A DNA stretch of 64,000 nt from Syngnathus acus (Eukaryota > Chordata > Actinopteri > Syngnathiformes > Syngnathidae), in NCBI RefSeq assembly GCF_901709675.1, contig NC_051090.1:2539342-2603341 (forward strand), given 5' to 3'. Within the stretch, counting starts at the first letter, position 1; every line of letters begins with the position of its first letter. Below are positions 1 through 21,786 of the stretch, piece after piece. The translations under genes and the position numbers were made by a program. The notes beneath the pieces were generated by a model. It was not told the DNA's origin. It did no database searches and was given only the letters and a program-made list of their open reading frames with translations.

Positions 1-95
1 AAATACATTTTGACAACAATATTATAGGTCTGCCTTACACACACTTTTGCACTCGTCTGACAAATGGACAACAAAGCCAGAGTGACCGGACTCAC

Positions 96-11760
<11,665 letters not shown>

Positions 11761-12329
11761 TGCGGGGCGAGCTCGGCCACTCTGTCCAATCCCCTCCTCT
11801 TGTCTGCCTCCTCCGTGTCCACTTTAAAACAGCCCCTCTTTAAAAAAAAAAAAAAAAAAAAAAGGAAAGAAAAAAAGTTGACTTTTTTTAAGTCGGTCAC
11901 TCGACTTGACTTTGGCTAATTAATCCCCGCTAATAATTTATTATTTCCATTACAAGATGTTGAATCGTGTCATTAAACTCCGATAATTCCACTTAAACTG
12001 TCATTTAATTGACTGTTTTGACCATCGAAAGCAAGATTAATGACAACTCGGGGAAAAAAGTTTCCTCAAAACAAACAAGTTTTCCCTCCAGTGCAAACTC
12101 TGAGCGCTTGAATCGTTTTTCATATACATTGGCGCCACCTACAGCACAACGTGAATATTGCACCCATTTTTTTGTCACTCCATGACGTCATGTGTTTTTG
12201 ACCGTCATGGTAGTTGCCTTTGAAAAAAGTAACAAGGCTATTTTGACGAAGAAAGTTGACCATCCAGATATCTGTTCTCCAATGCATAAAATAAAATTGT
12301 AAAGCTGTCAGAAAAATATAAACTCAAGT

Positions 12330-12426
12330 AGAATGGAGTAGAGTAGAGTACAATACAGTAGAGTACAGTAGAGTACAGTAGAGTACAGTAGTTAGAGAGT
12401 ATTTGTACTTGGTTACTTCCCACCAA
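12330..12426. repeat. GTAGAGTACA minisatellite joined to a dispersed-repeat tail
   Basis: Six or so imperfect copies of a 10-11-base unit (GTAGAGTACA) run into GTATTTGTACTTGGTTACTTCCCACCA. The same tail occurs at about 28447-28476 without the tandem expansion. Confidence 0.75.
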
Positions 12427-12540
12427 TGGTGTGTGTGACTGAGAGCGTCACTGCAGTCAGCTGAGCGTTTGTTCTCCACCTGAGGGGGAGTTTATCTCTG
12501 CATTCTTATCTCCTGCATGGCTTATGAGTGTGTATGCATA

Positions 12541-12544
<4 letters not shown>

Positions 12545-12571
<27 letters not shown>
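12545..12571. repeat. (TG)n microsatellite
   Basis: Dinucleotide run in the intergenic gap. Confidence 0.93.
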
Positions 12572-13180
12572 CACATCGCATCCATCTCACATCCTAACGG
12601 TGATCCACAGCCTCCTCCCACAGGCCGTTTCTCACAGGCCATATGAACACTCCACAATAGGCCGCAGTGTCACTCACAATGTGTTGTTCCAAAGGCAGCA
12701 CCATTTAGACATTTTCGGTCAAAACATGCTTCATAAATCAAATAAAACTAGGGGCTGTTGGTAATCCTGCAGCCAAAAGCACAGGAGGGTTGCGCCGATG
12801 TGGGAGTGGTCACATCCAAAATCAATTAGGTCGGTTGCAAATGTCCGACTTCGACCACTTCGGCGTGTTTTATGAGTTTGTTTTAAGAAATAATTCTCTT
12901 GGTTAATTTGCATTAAATTTTCATGTATTGTAGTCGGGGAAGGCTTTCGCAAACAGAGCGATACTGACTTTTTGCAACGGACGGGTGAGCGACTCTGCCC
13001 ACGCCGCCCATTGGCATAGGAAGTAGGGAGGGCTGCAGAGGGGAGGGCCGTGGTGCCCCTGCTGGCCTTCCCCTCTCCCCTCCCTCCAGTAGAGGATGAG
13101 CGCTCCTCTGAGTGGCAGCACTTGGTGCCAGGAGCTCCCGGGCCCTCCAGCCTCTTAGCAAGCAGCTCTCGCTCAAGCTG

Positions 13181-13831
13181 ATGGAGGGGTGCGCCTGTCG
13201 CGCCCTGGAGCTGCCGGGCATGCTGCTGTACGCCGGCGCCTGGCTGTGCGTCCTGGGGGCGGTGGTGTCGCCGCGCTGGCTCAGCATGTCCACTTCCATG
13301 CTGCCCGTGGAGAGCTACGAGCTGGGCCTGTGGGAGACCTGCGTGGTCCAGGACATGGGCGGCATGGAGTGCCGGGCCTACGACAGCCTGCTGGGCCTCT
13401 CGCCCGATCTCAAGCTGGGTCGTGTGCTCACCTGCGCCTCCCTGGCGGTCGGTGCCCTGGGCTTCATTGTGGCCATCCCCGGTCTGTCGCTGGTCAACGG
13501 CTGCGAGGAGGACGGCGCCAAGAGGACGCTAGGCACAGCGGGCGGGGTGCTGGGCATGCTCTCCGGGGTTCTGTGTCTGATCCCCGTCTCGTACGTGGCG
13601 CACTTGGCCGTGGTGCGCTTCTTCGACGACGCGCTGCCCGACGTGGTGCCCCGCTGGGAGTTTGGCGATGCCCTGTTCTGCGGATGGGCGGGGGGCTTCC
13701 TCCTGGCGCTAGCCGGGCTCCTCCTGGTGCTCGCATCCCGCTCGACCGGCCGAGAGCCGCCCCCTCCCGCCGGCCCGCAGCGGAGGTACCAGGTGATGAA
13801 CACGGTGCTGGCCCGGGCAGAGTACGTATGA
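13181..13831 (+). CDS. Claudin, claudin-22/24-like, intronless
   Basis: Four-pass tight-junction protein of 216 residues in a single exon. Extracellular loop 1 has the claudin signature: W33, G49-L50-W51, C54 and C64. The second half has IPVSYVAH and PDVVPRWEFGDALFCGW, closest in memory to claudin-22/24 (PDFVPRWEFG). Four hydrophobic segments are at about residues 9-29, 80-102, 117-140 and 160-183. The tail ends EYV, a ZO-1 PDZ ligand. The frame is open from an upstream GTG at 13112, but the ATG at 13181 gives the expected short N-terminus. The gene is notably GC-rich compared with its surroundings. It converges on claudin-34. Family membership is sure; the subtype is less so. Confidence 0.88.
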   Translation: MEGCACRALELPGMLLYAGAWLCVLGAVVSPRWLSMSTSMLPVESYELGLWETCVVQDMGGMECRAYDSLLGLSPDLKLGRVLTCASLAVGALGFIVAIPGLSLVNGCEEDGAKRTLGTAGGVLGMLSGVLCLIPVSYVAHLAVVRFFDDALPDVVPRWEFGDALFCGWAGGFLLALAGLLLVLASRSTGREPPPPAGPQRRYQVMNTVLARAEYV

Positions 13832-14024
13832 AGGCCCGTCACTGGAAAACATCGCAATCAAGCAATCAGTTTCACTTCTAAAATGTACATAGATGTGTAA
13901 ATAGATGAATAGATGCTGCTAAAAATGATAGAAATATCTCTTGCTCCTCTATCAGTGGAATGTTTCAAGCTAAAATATTGCGATTGTAAAATGAGCACTC
14001 AATCTGTATGTGCTGAATGATCAC

Positions 14025-14030
14025 AATAAA
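14025..14030 (+). terminator. Poly-A signal AATAAA of the claudin-22/24-like gene
   Basis: AATAAA about 195 bases past the claudin stop codon, followed by a TGTG-containing stretch. Position and orientation fit a short 3' UTR. Confidence 0.65.
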
Positions 14031-16175
14031 TCAAACTGAGATTACATGTGTAAGTCATTTGAATTGGTACTGTATCAGCTAGATAGCGCTCGAGCTAAAA
14101 CAGTTGTTGTCTCGCGTGCCACCAAGGAAAAAATACCCTAATATACGCCCAACCATATTTACTCCTGGGGGTCCGGTGCCCCAAGCTTGTTATACCACCA
14201 AAAAGCAGGGCACGCGTTCCTCCTCTTCCCAGTCACTTGGACCAGGGCCTTGTGTTTTGCCGTTGGTGGAAACGCAGCGTGAGGTTAATTCCATCGCATT
14301 TCCTGCTCGCCGGCCCAGCTAAGCTGCGTTTAATGAACGCCTTAATTTGCCAAACAGTCAGAGGCCGTCGGCTTGGCTGGAAAGCAACAAGAGCACAAAA
14401 CGTACTGGACATGCAACATGTGGAGTTTGCTCTCATAAGAGGAAGCTAATTGACCATTTCGTAATGTTTGGAAACATTAGGCCACAGGTTACTTCCCAGG
14501 TGGCAGAAAACGAGTGAGTCGGTCTCTGATTAGAGCTGAACCGATGTCAAAATGTTGCTAGCCTACGAGTTAGCATCACTGATAGCACGCTATCCATTTC
14601 ATGAAGTCATGCTATAGAAAAAGTCAATCTAAGCCAGTCCCCCAATGATTATGTTAACAATGTTCAACAAACACTAAGCACAATATGAATTAACCAACAA
14701 AATTCGGTTTTCATCCAGGAAGTCGGCGGCCATTTTGCCATGTGTTGATTGAAAATGACATCATAGCTACTCAGGTATTGACCAATCACAGCTCACTAGT
14801 TTGGCTCACCTGTTTTTTTAATTTAGTCATGTGACATTCACGAGCTGAGCCGTGATTGGTCGTCGGTGTAGAATAAACTAAAAAGGAGCTGATTGTGTGA
14901 TTTGAAGGGGATAATGAGACTATTAATGATCTGTATTCGTGTCTATTGGACACAAATGGATGTTTATTAGCAGACTGCACATTTTACCTGCTGAGTTTAG
15001 GCAGCAGGGGGAAACAACCCCCCCCCCCCCCACTCACACACACAAGATGTTTGGGATTATTAAACCTCCGCAGATTTAGAAAATGGCCTCCCGCTAACAT
15101 GAAGTGGAACACAAACAAATAAAACTTGCTGGAAGACTGCAGTCCTCCCATCAGAGGTAGCAAAAATATTTGGACTTAAGTAACTATACAGATTGAAAAA
15201 CAAAAAGGCTACTTTGAGAAAGTAAAAAAGTGAAAGTACAGATATTTATAAAATAAATCAGAAAAAGAAGTATAGATACTCAAGTCTGAAAAAGTCTGAG
15301 CATTATTATCGAGATGTTTTATCTTTACGTTGACAGTAAAACGAGCCGTAAAAGATGCAAGATTTGATACGATAAAGGTCAGTCGGGGTTCAGAGAGCAC
15401 ATTTTTATCACCGTCACAAATCTTGTGGGTTTACTGCATGGAAAGTCAAGCACACGTGGAACATTATATCATGCAAATCTGCTTCCAAAATATATTATTT
15501 TGTTCTTAGTACTTTGGTTTATATGCAAAATGAAGATAAGATCAAATATTTTTTGTATTGCTCATTTTTATTAACCTTGAGTTTGAAATAACAATTAAGC
15601 ATCAGATTTTTTTTTTTTTCCAAAATTCCTTACAACCCGCTCTTATGTTGTGCTGGGTTACTCTTCCGATAAATGACACAGCAGATTAGATAAGAACGAC
15701 AAGTCATGTCAGTCTTATCTGCAACTAGGGGAGAATGCGCGCCAAGAGCGTTGTGCTCCTTCACTTTGGGGTATGTGCTCCAAGCGCCACTTGTGCTTTC
15801 CCCTCTTGCTCCACTCATGCTGGACTTGTGTTTGTGACGGCAGCTCAACAGCCTTTTGTTTGGCCCAAGTGGGCCGCCCGCCGTTCTCTTCTCTCCACTG
15901 GCTGGCTGGCGGCCCCCTCTCCGAAAGCTCACGTGTTTGTTAGCCTCCTACATCCAAGTTCACATTGTCAAGCTGACCCTCCAACATGCCTCATACAATC
16001 ACAATGACTCTTTCGCATGCTAGTATCTTGAGAGAGCATGTGATGTCGTAACAGAGCACAATACAATTTATGCTGCTTCAAGAATTATTGGGGTTGATTA
16101 AAATATTTAATGCAATTATCATGGGCATCAAATATTTGTACAAAAAAGTCAAAATTTGTTGTGTATATCACTTTT
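14031..16175. other. Intergenic gap between the convergent claudins
   Basis: No gene recognised. It contains a poly-C run near 15009-15030, a diverged dispersed-repeat copy around 15155-15300 (GGACTTAAGTAACTATAC and onward), and A/T tracts. Several small open frames look random. Confidence 0.5.
15155..15300. repeat. Diverged copy of the TACTTAAGTA dispersed repeat
   Basis: Resembles the copies at 28353-28480 and 38283-38373, sharing the ACTTAAGTA core and short AGTACAGATA-like words. It is degenerate, so its limits are approximate. Confidence 0.45.
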
Positions 16176-16181
16176 TTTATT
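16176..16181 (-). terminator. cldn34: Poly-A signal of cldn34
   Basis: TTTATT on the plus strand, that is AATAAA on the gene strand, about 92 bases after the cldn34 stop codon. Confidence 0.55.
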
Positions 16182-16272
16182 TTGGAGGATTATTCTGGCT
16201 ATTTTCCATATCGAAGAATTTTAATTTAACGTAAAAGTACCATATTGATATCAGCCTTTGAAAATGTTACCA

Positions 16273-16983
16273 TCACGACACTTCATCAGGATGAAAATCG
16301 GGATTATCCCTGCCTCGCTTGTCCTCCTGAGCCACCCCCCGTCCATGGAGCTCGGGTTCGAGAGTCCGCCACACGTATCGGTGAGCGAGAAAGAGCAGCG
16401 CGCTGACGAGCATGAGGACGGTACCCAGGAAACCCATCATGACGGCTGTGCCCACTCGCTGTCCAGCTGGAGCAGCGGGAAGCCTGAACCTGGGTGGGAA
16501 GGGGATGGTAGCGTTGTTCGCCACCGCGCCCGCGTTCCACACCAGGGGGATCAAAACAAGCACCGCTGTGAGGAGATAGAGCGCCCCCGCAAGGATGAAG
16601 ACCCCACGCACGCTGCCGCGACGCTCCAACGAGAAATAGACCCGCCTCACAGCCCGCACTGCAGCGACATTGCTCATCAGGCCGCCCAGCGCGGCCAGCA
16701 CCATGAGAACCTGCGCCACCCGTATCTCCACCGGGACAAAGCTGTCTGAGATGGCCATAGTCTGGCAGTTCTCCATCTTGGGCAGGGCATGACTGTGGAA
16801 GCACGCCCGCCAGATGCCCACCCAGGCCACGCCCGAGGTGATGACGGACGTGAGGTTGTCGGGGTTTACGTGCCACAGACGCCACTCGTCCATGCCCGCC
16901 GTGGCCATGGTGAGGATCCACGCCAAGCAACCAATCAGCAAGCCCAGAAACTGCCAGTGGGCTGTGTGCGCCAGGAACAGCAT
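16273..16983 (-). CDS. cldn34: Claudin-34, intronless
   Basis: A 236-residue claudin in one exon. Loop 1 has W34, the variant GIW at 56-58 (not GLW), C61 and C73. Claudin-34-like features are DEWRLWHV after the first membrane segment, DSFVPVEIRVAQ, and PFPPRFRLP with GTAVMMGF later; these match what I recall of mammalian CLDN34 (DSFIPLYIRVAQ, FPPSF). Four membrane segments are visible. The tail is charged and lacks a terminal YV, so it probably does not bind ZO PDZ domains in the usual way. The ATG at 16983 gives MLFLAHTAHW; an upstream TTG (17013) extends the frame but is not a start. Neighbours wwc3 and shroom2 flank CLDN34 in human too, which supports orthology. Confidence 0.82.
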   Translation of the reverse strand: MLFLAHTAHWQFLGLLIGCLAWILTMATAGMDEWRLWHVNPDNLTSVITSGVAWVGIWRACFHSHALPKMENCQTMAISDSFVPVEIRVAQVLMVLAALGGLMSNVAAVRAVRRVYFSLERRGSVRGVFILAGALYLLTAVLVLIPLVWNAGAVANNATIPFPPRFRLPAAPAGQRVGTAVMMGFLGTVLMLVSALLFLAHRYVWRTLEPELHGRGVAQEDKRGRDNPDFHPDEVS

Positions 16984-19055
16984 GATGAGAATGATGGTGA
17001 GGTCAAGGGTCAAGTTGCTCTTGATTTGTCTCCCTCAGGAGAATTTTGTGACGGGACAGCTGTGTATATGAATAAAAACAAAACATCATCAACAATCTAT
17101 GTATCATTAATTCTTTCACTCTATACGTTCATTCGACGACACCCACGTCACTCACTAGACTAGAATGAATGCAAGAATGCAAAAATAAATAAGTGTCAAA
17201 AAGAAGCCAGATTTGTCATTTCTAAACTTTAAGACTTAAAAATACAGAATGGAAACTCTTGAATTGAAATTTCAACACATTACTGGGCCAAAATCACTTC
17301 AAAGTATCTTTGGTGTGCTCAGTCATCATGATGTAGGAAAATGAGGAATAAAACAAGAGACCTACCATTTAATTAGAAAGTGATTCCCATTCAGCTGAGC
17401 AACTTTGATGACTTGCCAGCGAAGTTGATGATGGTTGACATGTTGACCATCATGTTTAAAGATGGCTGCCGTCAAAAGGGAGAAATATTTGAAAGTTATT
17501 CGTAGCTTTTATCACCATCACGTCACACACTCAGCTCAGATGGCACATTAATAAAACTTTTCTATCTCATTCAATCACAAGAGTGATTAAACACACGACA
17601 CAAATTTACACTTTGTCTGAATTCAAATGTCAATAGTTACCTGTAAAGAAGTTCCAGCCGGAGTGAGAATTTCCAAATGTTAGCGTCTTAAAAAAACCAC
17701 GAACTGACAGAGGCGAGTGCACGTTGCGACTGTAAAAGATGTTGGTGCAACTCTCACACTATCAGCAGCCCAGCAGGGCTTGGCTGAGTTAATGAGTGAC
17801 ACCGATGAGCTGATTGTCTGGAAAATGTAAAACAATCACACACAAAAAAGACAACGGGAATTTTTGGGGATATTTGGATTTGATTTTAAAGCAGGTTGTG
17901 AATGCTTTTTGTGTGTCTAAATGGAAACTACCACAAGAGGGCCCTCCCGTGCAATTCTAAACAAAAAAAACCAACCTCAGATAGTGTTATAAAAAAAATC
18001 ACAAATGTTCATAATATAGAACAATACATATTTCTTCAATTTAGCACGGCCCGTGAGAGGACGCTGCGTCAGCGTGGTGGTCGGCAGGCACTTGCCACTG
18101 AATGTCAAGTGCATCTCCTGTGCGGCCAAGTGCTCTGTAAAATGTCAACAACAGGCGGTGAGGGGTCACACAGGACCTCACTTCAAGGCCAATACAGCTG
18201 ATGGACAAAATAATAGAAAAAAAAAAAAAAGTGGCATGAAAAGATGATAGTTTCATCCTAGTGTGGTGCTGTGAGCGCAAAAAAAAAGTCATCCGCCTGC
18301 TGTGCTGAACCAAAGGCTACAATAAATTACTAAAAAAAACAAAAAAAAAACAGAAAAAGAACCCCGGTTGTATCGCAGTTAAATTCATGTCCCAGCTATA
18401 CAGTGGTTTTCAAATCATTCAATTTGTTAGTCTTTTTTTGACAGTGTGCAGTCCGATTTAAAAGTTGTGCACCTTCAATGTAGTACCACTTTGTGCCACA
18501 ACGTGGCGGGCAGCACTAGCGTGAGTGACTTGGCCACATAACGCAGACAAAGAAGAGTTTCACACCTACTGCACTGTAAATGACTCAGTAAGCTGCTGTA
18601 ATTTGTTGTTTTACATGCCTGTCTATGACGTTTTACATTATGTGTTAGCATTAAAGTGGCAGAAGGCAAAGCTGTGTGGTTCTTCTTTTAAATAAATTCT
18701 ATTGGTTTGATGTTTAGTATGGAATTTAACAACTATCTGAAATGTTCGCTCGCAATTCAAAGCAAAACTATTTTCCAAACGACAGGTTGTATCTCATAAA
18801 CTGGGTCACTTGTATCTCAAGGCACCACTGTGCAATGTTTCATTCCGTCTTATTTTATGAGGCATTAAAATGAAAGCCTTGTATGTGGTCTCTCTATAAT
18901 GCTGATCTTCGTGTATTGCGGTCTTCTGGGTCGTAAAATGGTTTCACTGCGTTCGGCACAAGTGCCAAGAAAAAGCAGCATCGTCCTGGGGAGTGGAAAT
19001 ACCAGAGTCTCTGGCGCCCTCCGGTGGACGCGAGGTGCACTTGACGGCAAGCATC
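16984..19055. other. Intergenic gap, cldn34 5' side to shroom2 3' side
   Basis: Probably contains the cldn34 promoter and the shroom2 3' UTR. No exon was recognised. A dispersed-repeat end is seen at about 18770-18833 (TATCTCAAGGCACCACTGT). No convincing AATAAA for shroom2 was found on the minus strand. Confidence 0.45.
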
Positions 19056-21786
19056 TCAGTAGGCCAAGCGCTGCTCGATGGGCAGACTGTCCAGCAGGCA
19101 CTTGAGCTGCTCTTCGCCCAGTTTGATTTTGTCCTCCAGCTTGCGCTGCTCGATGATGAGCGCCGACTTCATCTTGACAAAGTGCTCGTAGTCGGCCATG
19201 CCGTCCTCGGGTAGGTAGCTGGCCAGGATGTCATAGACGGCTCGCTCGCGCCGGTCCAGGTTGTCCTTCAGCTCCTTGGCGTCTTCGTGCTGCCGAATGA
19301 GCAGCTTGCGTTTCTCTGTTAGCGTGCGCTGAAGAAGAAAAAAAAAGGAGGGGATTGGAGAAGATCCATCCAAAGGGACACTGGAGAGGTGAGCGTCTAC
19401 ATACCCGCTCCTCGGGCGTGGCGTCGTCGTCCAGGCTATTGAGGGCGTTCTCCACCCGGGCCAGGCGGCCCGACAGTGACAGCAGCAAGCTCACCACCTT
19501 GTCCAGGTCGCCCACGAACATTCGGAATTTGTCCAGCTCGTTGGGCTTGCAGACCTGCTGGACTCGGGCCTCCACTTCCTCTCCCAGCGCGTTGTTGTCG
19601 AGCATGTCCTCCTGCAGGCTCTGGCGGGCCTCGCGTAGAACTTGAAGCTTCTTGCTCAGGCTGTCCATCAGCTCTTGCTGCACCACATCAAATGCATTCA
19701 GACAATGCTTGGAATGTGACAAATACTGAATGCTTTGTTTGATACGCCCAATTTTTTTTTTGGGGTGATTTGTGAGGAGCGTGTCGTACCTTCTTGTTAG
19801 CCAGATCCATGTCCAGCTCATCCTCAGAGTCCTCATATTCTTCGTTCTGCTCCTGCATGTCTTTCATCTTGATGAGAAGCTCAGCTTTGGGGGCTGACGT
19901 GCTGTAATATGCAGAGCTGGTCACCATGGCGACCGCTGCCATGTTGTCTTCCTTCTCTCTGAAATAAGATCAGAAGATCAGTGGAATATCAAACATAACA
20001 TGAAAAGCGAGTTGACGATTGCTGACCTTTCCTCAGCCGGCCAGGCGACGTTCGTGGGCTTGGTCGGTGCTTTCCTGCGTTGGTGAGCTCCTTCCAGGAG
20101 CTGCTCGCCCTGAGGGAAGAGGCCCTCCATCAGGTCCATGGTGGTCTTCATCTTGCTCTGGTCCAGGATATCAGCCAGCGATTTGTCCTTGTCCATGATG
20201 TCGCGGGCCAGCTCCTCCCGCTTCTGCTCCTCCAAAATTCCCGGGGCGGCGTCCCGTTCGGGCTCGTTCGAAGTCACGCCGGGTTCATTGAGATCTTTCT
20301 GCCGAGTGAAAGTGCAGAAGACGGAGTCCTGTCCGCCGGCTCCTAAGGTGCCGAGCTTGCTCATATCAGGACCTCCCGTTTGGGCCACAGGCGCCTCGTC
20401 GGGTCGCGGAAAAGTCCTCCCGCTCTTCATTTCCAGCATTCCCTCGGAGCACACGATCCTGACGGGCACTTTTTTCACCGCGCTGCTTGGCTTTTCCGTC
20501 CCGTTTTCCACCCTGGCGTGGAAAAAAAAACACAGTGAGAATAGTTTCAGGAGGAGGGAAAAAGAAATTCTGTGGGCCCATGCTTGCTGATTTTAAATGA
20601 CACCGCATGATGGTAAAGTGATTTTCCATGCCCACTGACAAGAAGATTCTAAATGTGCTGGTCTGCTTTTAGAAATTTATGACCCAGCACATGAAGTGTA
20701 CAATGGAAGCCCAATTCTTCAAAGTCTTTTATTTTGAAATAATGTATCCTTTTTTTGAACATTTAAAAACAGACAGTCCTCGATGATTCGTCACAAATGT
20801 ATTTCATAGCACTTAAAAGTTAAATACAACTGAACTGCACCTAAAAATGTACTTGACTTCAAAAAGTAACTATGCGTAAAAATGCGAACACGCATATTAA
20901 AATCAAAAAGACCAACCCGTTGGAGTCCTGGTCCTGCAGCGAGACGGGCGGCTTGTCGCTGAGTCTCTGCGGGGAAAACTGCGGGGAAGGAGAGCGGCGT
21001 GGCTCCATGGCGACCGGCGTCCTGTAGGAGGGAGTGTGACGCGCAACTGCGCCAACTCGCGCCTCGTCGTCTGTCTTTTTAGCCTCGCAGTTCGGGGTGT
21101 GACTTTGGGCCGCGTCTGGGTCGAGGTCAGGGCATCCGGGCGTGACCTGAGAGCGGCCGGACTCGGCTGCTCTGTGGTTGACAGCGGCAGCTGCGCTCGT
21201 GGAAGCTCTGCGCTCGGTCACGGGAGGAGCTTGCTCGCACTCGCCAGGCTTCTCTTTGCAGTCCTCCGGGCAGCTGAGAATGACAACGAAAAGGCTTTTT
21301 AATTACACAGGGCACAAACTATCATCTCCACCCTTGGAAGTTTTCTTCTTCCTCTCGCCAGCAGCCGCCGTGAATAAAAAAAATAGTCTCCTCCCTTGAC
21401 TGGAGCTGCCAGGAATACTTGAGTAGTATAAAAAAAAGCCAGCGAGGAGGAATAAAGAATCCTCTCGAGCGCTTTTAACTCTTAAGAGACCAAGTGCAAG
21501 TTTTTTATTTTTTTACTGGCATGCATGTGAGCGCTTCCACGCAAACTCAATTAGGAAGCCCAGACGTCCGTCAATTGTAGTCATGAGATACACTTTGTGG
21601 CAACTTGGGTTCAAACTTAACAAAATGCAAACTAAAGCGAAGCCGCCATATTTGCGATCAAATGTTCTACTGAGCAACAACAAAAACAGCAGCACATTAC
21701 CTTGAGGCAGAGCCGAGTGACCCGGCAGGTTTATCCTCCATCTGGGAATATTCCTTCTGCGGCGATATTGCGGGGACACGAGTAGT
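19056..21786 (-). CDS. shroom2: shroom2 C-terminal exons with the ASD2 Rho-kinase-binding domain
   Basis: Six exons: 21701-21786, 20917-21273, 20027-20512, 19790-19958, 19405-19677 and 19056-19328. They encode [18 protein letters not shown], then [86 protein letters not shown] and [20 protein letters not shown]. This is the long helical ASD2 segment that binds ROCK. Conservation rises sharply here. The stop codon is TGA at 19056-19058. Confidence 0.93.

Noticed and set aside
13112-13180. Upstream in-frame extension of the claudin-22/24-like frame
   Set aside because: It begins with GTG, not ATG. Claudins have a very short N-terminus, which the ATG at 13181 gives.
16984-17013. Upstream extension of cldn34 to 17013
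   Set aside because: The initiating codon would be TTG. The ATG at 16983 gives the normal claudin-34 N-terminus.
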